A DNA stretch of 39,731 nt from Bacteroidaceae bacterium (GTDB lineage: Bacteria; Bacteroidota; Bacteroidia; Bacteroidales; Bacteroidaceae). The stretch is from assembly GCA_017555875.1 (NCBI GenBank), contig JAFZFN010000016.1, positions 1 through 39,731 on the forward strand, given 5' to 3'. The notes beneath the pieces were generated by a model. It searched no databases and was not told the origin of the DNA. It was given only the letters and a program-made list of their open reading frames with translations. The position numbers and the translations under genes are program-made. Shown piece after piece: positions 35,206 through 39,731 of this stretch; position 1 is the stretch's first letter, and the number at the start of each line of letters is the position of its first letter.

Positions 35206-35244
35206 TGGGTGTTGGATTTTAGAACTTAAATTAAGATTAGGCAC

Positions 35245-35283
35245 AAAAAGGTTAAGAACCCCAAACTAAGGGGATTCTTAACC
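35245..35283 (-). terminator. Terminator-like attenuator between rplL and rpoB
   Basis: A 13-bp stem with one bulge (GGTTAAGAACCCC, 35250-35262, against 35270-35283), 7-nt loop. On the minus strand it is followed by CTTTTTG. It stands between rplL and rpoB, 24 bp after the rplL stop. Its place fits partial termination that sets ribosomal protein output above RNA polymerase output, as known for the same gap in Escherichia coli. Confidence 0.75.
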
Positions 35284-35306
35284 GTTTACCTGACGAGAGG
35301 CGGCAA

Positions 35307-35684
35307 TTACTTAAGTTCTACCTCAGCACCAGCCTCTTCGAGAGCCTTCTTCAAGTTCTCAGCCTCGTCCTTAGCAAGACCTTCCTTAACTACGCTAGGA
35401 GCACCGTCTACCAAGTCCTTAGCCTCCTTCAAACCGAGACCGCAAACTTCCTTAACAGCCTTAACTACCTGGAGCTTAGCTGCACCTGCGCTCTTCAATA
35501 CTACGTCAAAAGAGGTCTTCTCCTCAGCTGCCTCAGCTGCACCAGCAGCGGGACCAGCTGCAACTGCTACTGCTGCAGCAGCGGGCTCGATACCATATTC
35601 TTCCTTAAGGATAGTTGCAAGTTCATTAACTTCCTTTACTGTCAAGTTAACAAGTTGTTCTGCAAAAGCTTTCAAATCTGCCAT
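35307..35684 (-). CDS. rplL: 50S ribosomal protein L7/L12
   Basis: This is a 125-residue stalk protein with an N-terminal dimerisation helix ([26 protein letters not shown]), an Ala-rich hinge (about 36-56) and a globular C-terminal domain ([35 protein letters not shown]) that contacts translation factors. It lies 40 bp after rplJ, followed by the attenuator. Confidence 0.98.
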   Translation of the reverse strand: MADLKAFAEQLVNLTVKEVNELATILKEEYGIEPAAAAVAVAAGPAAGAAEAAEEKTSFDVVLKSAGAAKLQVVKAVKEVCGLGLKEAKDLVDGAPSVVKEGLAKDEAENLKKALEEAGAEVELK

Positions 35685-35724
35685 TTTCGTATAATTTTAA
35701 AGATTAATTTTTTGAGTTAATTTA

Positions 35725-36243
35725 TTATCTCTCACCGAGTGTCTTGAGAACTCCGTGAATGGTGTTACCACCTGATTGAAGAGCCGAAATAACGTTCTTG
35801 GCCGGTGATTGCAAGAGTGCAACGATTTCGGCGATAACTTCGTTCTTGCTCTTGATGCTTGTAAGAGCTGTGAGCTGATTTGCACCCACATAGAAACCTT
35901 CCTCAGCATAAGCAGCCTTGAGTACGGGAGTCTCTGCCTTCTTGTCAGCATATTCCTTCAACAGACGTGCAGGAACGTTAGCTGTCTGACAGAAGAAGAG
36001 AGCTGTTGTACCCTTCAGCGAACCGTACAAGGGAGAGTAGTCGCCTTCGAGAGACTCGAGAGCTTTCTGGAGGAGAGTGTTCTTCACTACCACCATCTTA
36101 ACCTCCTGCTTGTAGCACTTTCTTCTGAGCTCGCTTGTAGCAGCAGCATTGAGTGCTGTTACGTCTACGAGGTAGAAGTGAGGATATGCCTGAATGGTTT
36201 CAGCCAGTTGAGCTATAATCTGTCCTTTATCTTCCTTCTTCAT
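35725..36243 (-). CDS. rplJ: 50S ribosomal protein L10
   Basis: This 172-residue stalk base protein binds 23S rRNA and carries L7/L12 dimers on its C-terminal helix. It shows the family start MKKEDKGQIIAQLAETIQAYPHFYLVDVTALNAA and KNTLLQKALE. It lies 15 bp after rplA and 40 bp before rplL. Confidence 0.97.
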   Translation of the reverse strand: MKKEDKGQIIAQLAETIQAYPHFYLVDVTALNAAATSELRRKCYKQEVKMVVVKNTLLQKALESLEGDYSPLYGSLKGTTALFFCQTANVPARLLKEYADKKAETPVLKAAYAEEGFYVGANQLTALTSIKSKNEVIAEIVALLQSPAKNVISALQSGGNTIHGVLKTLGER

Positions 36244-36258
36244 AACTTTCTTAGTTCA

Positions 36259-36957
36259 TTAATTTTCTTCACATGACTTGGGATCAATCTTGATACCACG
36301 GCTCATGGTACTTGAAAGATAAATGCTCTTGATATATGTGCCCTTAGCTGCGCTGGGTTTAAGCTTATTGATAGTAGCAATAAACTCCTTAGCGTTCTCG
36401 CGGATAGCTTCAGCAGTAAAAGAAACCTTACCGATAGAAGTATGTACAATACCAGACTTGTCTACCTTAAAGTCAATCTTACCTTGCTTAACCTCCTTAA
36501 CAGCCTTAGCAACATCCATAGTTACAGTACCACTCTTGGGGTTCGGCATCAAGCCACGAGGACCCAATACGCGACCGAGGGCACCAATCTTACCCATGAT
36601 AGAGGGCATAGTGATGATAACATCAACGTCTGTCCATCCACCCTTGATCTTCTCAATATATTCATCGAGACCAACATAGTCAGCACCTGCTTCTTTAGCA
36701 GCAGCCTCCTGGTCAGAAGTACAGAGTGCAAGCACACGTACTACTTTACCGGTACCATTGGGAAGAGATACTACACCACGAACCATCTGATTTGCCTTAC
36801 GGGGGTCAACGCCCAAACGTACGTCAATATCAACAGAAGCATCAAACTTGGTGGTAGTGATCTCCTTCACCAAAGCTGCAGCCTCTTTCAAGGTGTATAC
36901 CTTACCTTCTTCAATCTTGGAAGCGGCCAACTTTTGATTTTTTGTCAGTTTACCCAT
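36259..36957 (-). CDS. rplA: 50S ribosomal protein L1
   Basis: This 232-residue L1 stalk protein and translational repressor of its own operon in model bacteria has the core [25 protein letters not shown] and [19 protein letters not shown]. It lies 17 bp after rplK and 15 bp before rplJ. Confidence 0.98.
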   Translation of the reverse strand: MGKLTKNQKLAASKIEEGKVYTLKEAAALVKEITTTKFDASVDIDVRLGVDPRKANQMVRGVVSLPNGTGKVVRVLALCTSDQEAAAKEAGADYVGLDEYIEKIKGGWTDVDVIITMPSIMGKIGALGRVLGPRGLMPNPKSGTVTMDVAKAVKEVKQGKIDFKVDKSGIVHTSIGKVSFTAEAIRENAKEFIATINKLKPSAAKGTYIKSIYLSSTMSRGIKIDPKSCEEN

Positions 36958-36974
36958 TCTAGTTGAAGTTTTGT

Positions 36975-37418
36975 TTAGTTATTACCGGGGAATTCGCCCT
37001 TTACACTGATACCCATGCTACGAGCTGTACCAGCAACCATTGTCATAGCAGCCTCTACAGTGAAGCAGTTCAAGTCAACGAGCTTGTCCTGAGCAATCGC
37101 ACGAATCTGATCCCATGTGAGTTCAGCAATCTTCTTACGGTTAGGCTCAGCAGAACCACTCTTTTGCTTCGTTGCCTCGAGGAGCTGAATAGCTACGGGA
37201 GGAGTCTTAATAACGAAGTCGAATGACTTGTCTGAGTAATAAGTAATGATTACAGGCAGAACTTTACCCGCCTTGTCCTGGGTTCTGGCATTGAATTGCT
37301 TGCAAAACTCCATGATGTTCAAACCCTTAGAACCCAAAGCGGGACCTACGGGAGGTGATGGATTTGCAGCGCCTCCTTTAATCTGTAATTTGATTATTCC
37401 AGCAACTTCTTTAGCCAT
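36975..37418 (-). CDS. rplK: 50S ribosomal protein L11
   Basis: This 147-residue protein of the GTPase centre has the N-terminal proline motif [21 protein letters not shown] and C-terminal rRNA-binding [23 protein letters not shown]. It lies 60 bp after nusG. Confidence 0.98.
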   Translation of the reverse strand: MAKEVAGIIKLQIKGGAANPSPPVGPALGSKGLNIMEFCKQFNARTQDKAGKVLPVIITYYSDKSFDFVIKTPPVAIQLLEATKQKSGSAEPNRKKIAELTWDQIRAIAQDKLVDLNCFTVEAAMTMVAGTARSMGISVKGEFPGNN

Positions 37419-37478
37419 TGTTGTAAATTTATTGAATTAAAATATACGAAAAATTGTGATGCTACACGTAACTGTTCA

Positions 37479-38024
37479 TCACTCTTTTTCTACCTGCATA
37501 AAGTCAAGCTCAATCGGAGACTTACGTCCGAAGATCTTCACCATGACCTTCAACTTCCGTTTCTCTACGTTCACCTCTTCGATTACTCCAGAGAATCCAG
37601 AGAAGGGTCCTTCGTTCACCTTAACACTCTCACCCACAGAGAAAGATACAGCAGCGTCTTCAACGCCAACCTCCATCATTTCATCCACAGTACCGAGGAT
37701 ACGGTTTACTTCAGACACTCTAAGAGGAGTAGGATTGTCCAAACCACCCAAGAAACCCAATACATTGGGAATATTGCGGAGGTGATGGGCAATTTCGCCA
37801 ACCAAGGCTGCTTCCACCAATACATAGCCAGGCAGATAACTTCTCTCTTTCACAACCTTTTTACCGTTGCGAATTTGAACAGTCTTTTCAGTAGGTATCA
37901 ATACCTGAGACACAAAATCACGAAGGTTAGTGTGAGCAATCTCATAATCGATATACTCCTTAACCTTGTGTTCTTTTCCGCTAATGGCACGTAAAACGTA
38001 CCATTTCATCTGAACTTCTGACAT
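37479..38024 (-). CDS. nusG: Transcription elongation/antitermination factor NusG
   Basis: The 181 residues form an N-terminal NGN domain (KWYVLRAISGKEHKVKEYID, LLPGYVLVEA-like YLPGYVLVEA, VLGFLGG) and a C-terminal KOW domain (VGESVKVNEGPFSGFSGVIEEV). The start at 38024 matches the usual few residues before KWYVLR. It lies 14 bp after secE. This is the housekeeping copy, not a UpxY-type paralogue, given its operon position. Confidence 0.97.
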   Translation of the reverse strand: MSEVQMKWYVLRAISGKEHKVKEYIDYEIAHTNLRDFVSQVLIPTEKTVQIRNGKKVVKERSYLPGYVLVEAALVGEIAHHLRNIPNVLGFLGGLDNPTPLRVSEVNRILGTVDEMMEVGVEDAAVSFSVGESVKVNEGPFSGFSGVIEEVNVEKRKLKVMVKIFGRKSPIELDFMQVEKE

Positions 38025-38038
38025 CGTCTACGTAAAGA

Positions 38039-38218
38039 TTAATGGGGATAGACAAATTCCATTACCATTTGGAAAACCTGGTCCATAGAGAACACTACCA
38101 ACGCAATAAGAAGGGAAGCTTCTAAAACGACTATCGCGCTGCTAGTAACTTCGGACATCGTAGGCCACGAAACTTTATGTACAAGCTCGTTATATGATTC
38201 TTTAATTTTCTTGAGCAT
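38039..38218 (-). CDS. secE: Preprotein translocase subunit SecE
   Basis: This is a 59-residue single-span inner-membrane subunit of SecYEG. The conserved ESYNELVHKVSWPTMSEV precedes one hydrophobic helix (SAIVVLEASLLIALVVFSMDQVF). ATG at 38218 is chosen. The longer in-frame option from 38266 would run into the tRNA-Trp gene. It lies 18 bp after tRNA-Trp. Confidence 0.95.
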   Translation of the reverse strand: MLKKIKESYNELVHKVSWPTMSEVTSSAIVVLEASLLIALVVFSMDQVFQMVMEFVYPH

Positions 38219-38236
38219 AAACTTTTTCTTTTCTAG

Positions 38237-38309
38237 CACGGGAAGAGAGGCTCGAACTCCCGACACCTGGTTTTGGAGACCAGTGCTCTACCAACTGAGC
38301 TATTCCCGT
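38237..38309 (-). tRNA. tRNA-Trp (anticodon CCA)
   Basis: On the minus strand the acceptor ACGGGAA pairs with TTCCCGT. The D arm is AGCTCAGTTGGTAGAGC, the anticodon stem CTGGT/ACCAG with loop CTCCAAA (anticodon CCA), the T arm CGGGAGTTCGAGCCTCTC-like, and the discriminator G. It lies between tuf and secE, as usual for Bacteroidales. Confidence 0.96.
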
Positions 38310-38312
38310 AGA

Positions 38313-38340
38313 TTAGACCCTGCCCAAAGACAGGGCCTAA
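38313..38340 (-). other. Hairpin between tuf and tRNA-Trp
   Basis: TTAGACCCTG (38313-38322) and CAGGGCCTAA (38331-38340) form a 10-bp stem with one mismatch and an 8-nt loop. On the minus strand no U-run follows, so it is more likely a transcript-processing or 3'-end stabilising hairpin than a terminator. Confidence 0.5.
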
Positions 38341-38360
38341 CTTTTATTGGATATCGAATA

Positions 38361-39542
38361 TTAGTCGATGATCTCGGTAATCTGACCAGAACCTACTGTA
38401 CGACCACCCTCGCGGATTGCAAAACGGAGACCGAGGTTCAAAGCAACGGGATAGATGAGCTCAACCTGAATCTCAACGTTATCACCGGGCATTACCATCT
38501 CAGTACCCTCGGGGAGGTGAATCTCACCGGTACAGTCCATTGTACGGAGGTAGAACTGAGGACGATACTTGTTACCGAAAGGAGTGTGACGACCACCCTC
38601 TTCCTTCTTCAATACGTAGATTGAAGCCTTGAACTTAGAGTGGGGCTTGATTACACCGGGGTGTGTGATAACCATACCACGCTTGATTTCGTTCTTGTCG
38701 ATACCACGGAGGAGAAGACCTACGTTGTCACCAGCCTCACCCTGATCGAGGAGCTTACGGAACATCTCAACGCCAGTTACAACTGACTTCTTGTCTTCAC
38801 CAAGACCAAGGATCTGAACCTCATCACCTACCTTGATTACACCAGTCTCAACACGACCAGTAGCAACAGTACCACGACCAGTGATTGAGAATACGTCCTC
38901 AACAGGCATCAAGAAGGGCTTATCCTTATCGCGGGGAGGCTCCTGAATCCATGTATCGCAAGCTTCCATGAGTTCCATCACCTTCTCTTCCCACTCAGCA
39001 ACGCCGTTCAAAGCACCGAGAGCAGAACCACGGATGATAGGAGTATCCTCTTCGAAATCATAAGAAGTGAGAAGCTCAACCATCTCCATCTCAACGAGCT
39101 CGAGCATTTCAGCATCGTCAACCATATCGCACTTGTTCAAGAACACAACGAGACGGGGAACGTTTACCTGACGAGCGAGAAGGATGTGCTCACGAGTCTG
39201 AGGCATAGGACCATCAGTAGCAGCACATACGATGATAGCACCGTCCATCTGAGCAGCACCAGTTACCATGTTCTTAACGTAGTCGGCGTGACCCGGGCAG
39301 TCTACGTGTGCATAGTGACGGTTAGCTGTTTCGTACTCAACGTGAGCAGTGTTGATAGTGATACCACGCTCTTTCTCCTCGGGAGCGTTGTCGATTGAAT
39401 CGAAGTCGCGCTTCTCAGAAAGACCGCGGCTAGCCAATACAGTTGTGATGGCTGCAGTAAGAGTAGTCTTACCGTGGTCAACGTGACCGATAGTACCGAT
39501 GTTTACATGCGGTTTTGAACGTTCAAATTTTTCTTTTGCCAT
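38361..39542 (-). CDS. tuf: Elongation factor Tu
   Basis: This 393-residue GTPase delivers aminoacyl-tRNA to the ribosome. G1 is GHVDHGKT (about 19-26), G3 [10 protein letters not shown]4 NKCDMVDD and G5 GSALGAL, with a C-terminal ending [11 protein letters not shown]. It lies between tRNA-Thr upstream and tRNA-Trp downstream on the same strand. Codon use is strongly biased, as expected for a very highly expressed gene. Confidence 0.99.
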   Translation of the reverse strand: MAKEKFERSKPHVNIGTIGHVDHGKTTLTAAITTVLASRGLSEKRDFDSIDNAPEEKERGITINTAHVEYETANRHYAHVDCPGHADYVKNMVTGAAQMDGAIIVCAATDGPMPQTREHILLARQVNVPRLVVFLNKCDMVDDAEMLELVEMEMVELLTSYDFEEDTPIIRGSALGALNGVAEWEEKVMELMEACDTWIQEPPRDKDKPFLMPVEDVFSITGRGTVATGRVETGVIKVGDEVQILGLGEDKKSVVTGVEMFRKLLDQGEAGDNVGLLLRGIDKNEIKRGMVITHPGVIKPHSKFKASIYVLKKEEGGRHTPFGNKYRPQFYLRTMDCTGEIHLPEGTEMVMPGDNVEIQVELIYPVALNLGLRFAIREGGRTVGSGQITEIID

Positions 39543-39603
39543 AGCTTTTTGTAACTTAAGTATTTATTAATAAATGTATTTCTACTTATTATACACAAAA
39601 AAG

Positions 39604-39675
<72 letters not shown>

Positions 39676-39686
39676 AACATCAAAAG

Positions 39687-39731
39687 AGCGGAAGACGGGG
39701 CTCAAACCCGCGACCCTCAGCTTGGAAGGCT
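39687..39731 (-). tRNA. tRNA-Gly (anticodon TCC), partial at the window edge
   Basis: Only the 3' part is present. On the minus strand it reads from the anticodon loop (CTTCCAA, anticodon TCC) and the 3' half of its stem (GCTGA), through a T arm (GCGGGTTTGAGCCCCGT) to the acceptor end CTTCCGC with discriminator T. The 5' half lies beyond the window. It fits the tRNA cluster normally upstream of tuf. Confidence 0.88.

Noticed and set aside
35206-35244. 13-residue N-terminal extension of RpoB
   Set aside because: It falls in the leader just after the attenuator; relatives start at MSSNTVNQR.
38219-38266. 16-residue extension of SecE
   Set aside because: It would overlap the tRNA-Trp gene.

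Overview
The window comes from a Bacteroidales chromosome (Bacteroides/Prevotella/Porphyromonas relatives; the genus cannot be fixed from the sequence alone). The grounds are: promoters of the Bacteroidetes form TTTG-N20-TAnnTTTG before many genes, few Shine-Dalgarno sites, type IX secretion (T9SS) C-terminal sorting domains on exported proteins, a DUF4831 protein, an HU/winged-helix protein, and the order tRNA-tuf-tRNA(Trp)-secE-nusG-rplKAJL-rpoBC.

Layout. 1-134 looks like the leader and promoter of an rRNA operon reading leftward out of the window. 307-2758 is a compact accessory cassette bounded by 54-bp imperfect inverted repeats (29 bp perfect). It holds a VirE/VapE-type P-loop ATPase and, divergently, an HU-like protein with a C-terminal helix-turn-helix. 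The gap between them holds four CACCGCGGTG palindromes at exactly 22-bp spacing, just downstream of a predicted promoter. 2838-9761 is a metabolic and transport region: an EamA-type transporter, a TPP riboswitch controlling thiM and a thiE-thiD fusion, dxs, and trkA. A tRNA-Arg(CCT) and an SLC13/DASS anion transporter follow. 11884-17004 encodes a 1706-residue exported repeat protein that ends without a recognisable T9SS sorting domain. Just beyond its terminator lies a second array of four quasi-palindromes (TTCTGCTCGCGAGCAGAA) that again has exactly 22-bp spacing. Then come a DUF4831 lipoprotein-like or exported protein, adk, obgE and a 62-residue basic protein, followed by two large T9SS-exported proteins on the minus strand (a CotH-like kinase with lectin-like domains, and a calcineurin-like phosphoesterase). 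27077-39731 is the conserved transcription/translation block on the minus strand: rpoC, rpoB, rplL, rplJ, rplA, rplK, nusG, secE, tRNA-Trp, tuf, tRNA-Thr and a partial tRNA-Gly.

How the parts work together. ThiM, ThiE and ThiD form a thiamine salvage branch under TPP feedback. The large minus-strand block is the classic ribosomal protein/RNA polymerase operon, with a terminator-like attenuator between rplL and rpoB. The most unusual material is the inverted-repeat-bounded ATPase/HU cassette and the two 22-bp-period palindrome arrays. These share geometry but not sequence, lie about 15 kb apart, and are not explained by ordinary gene annotation.
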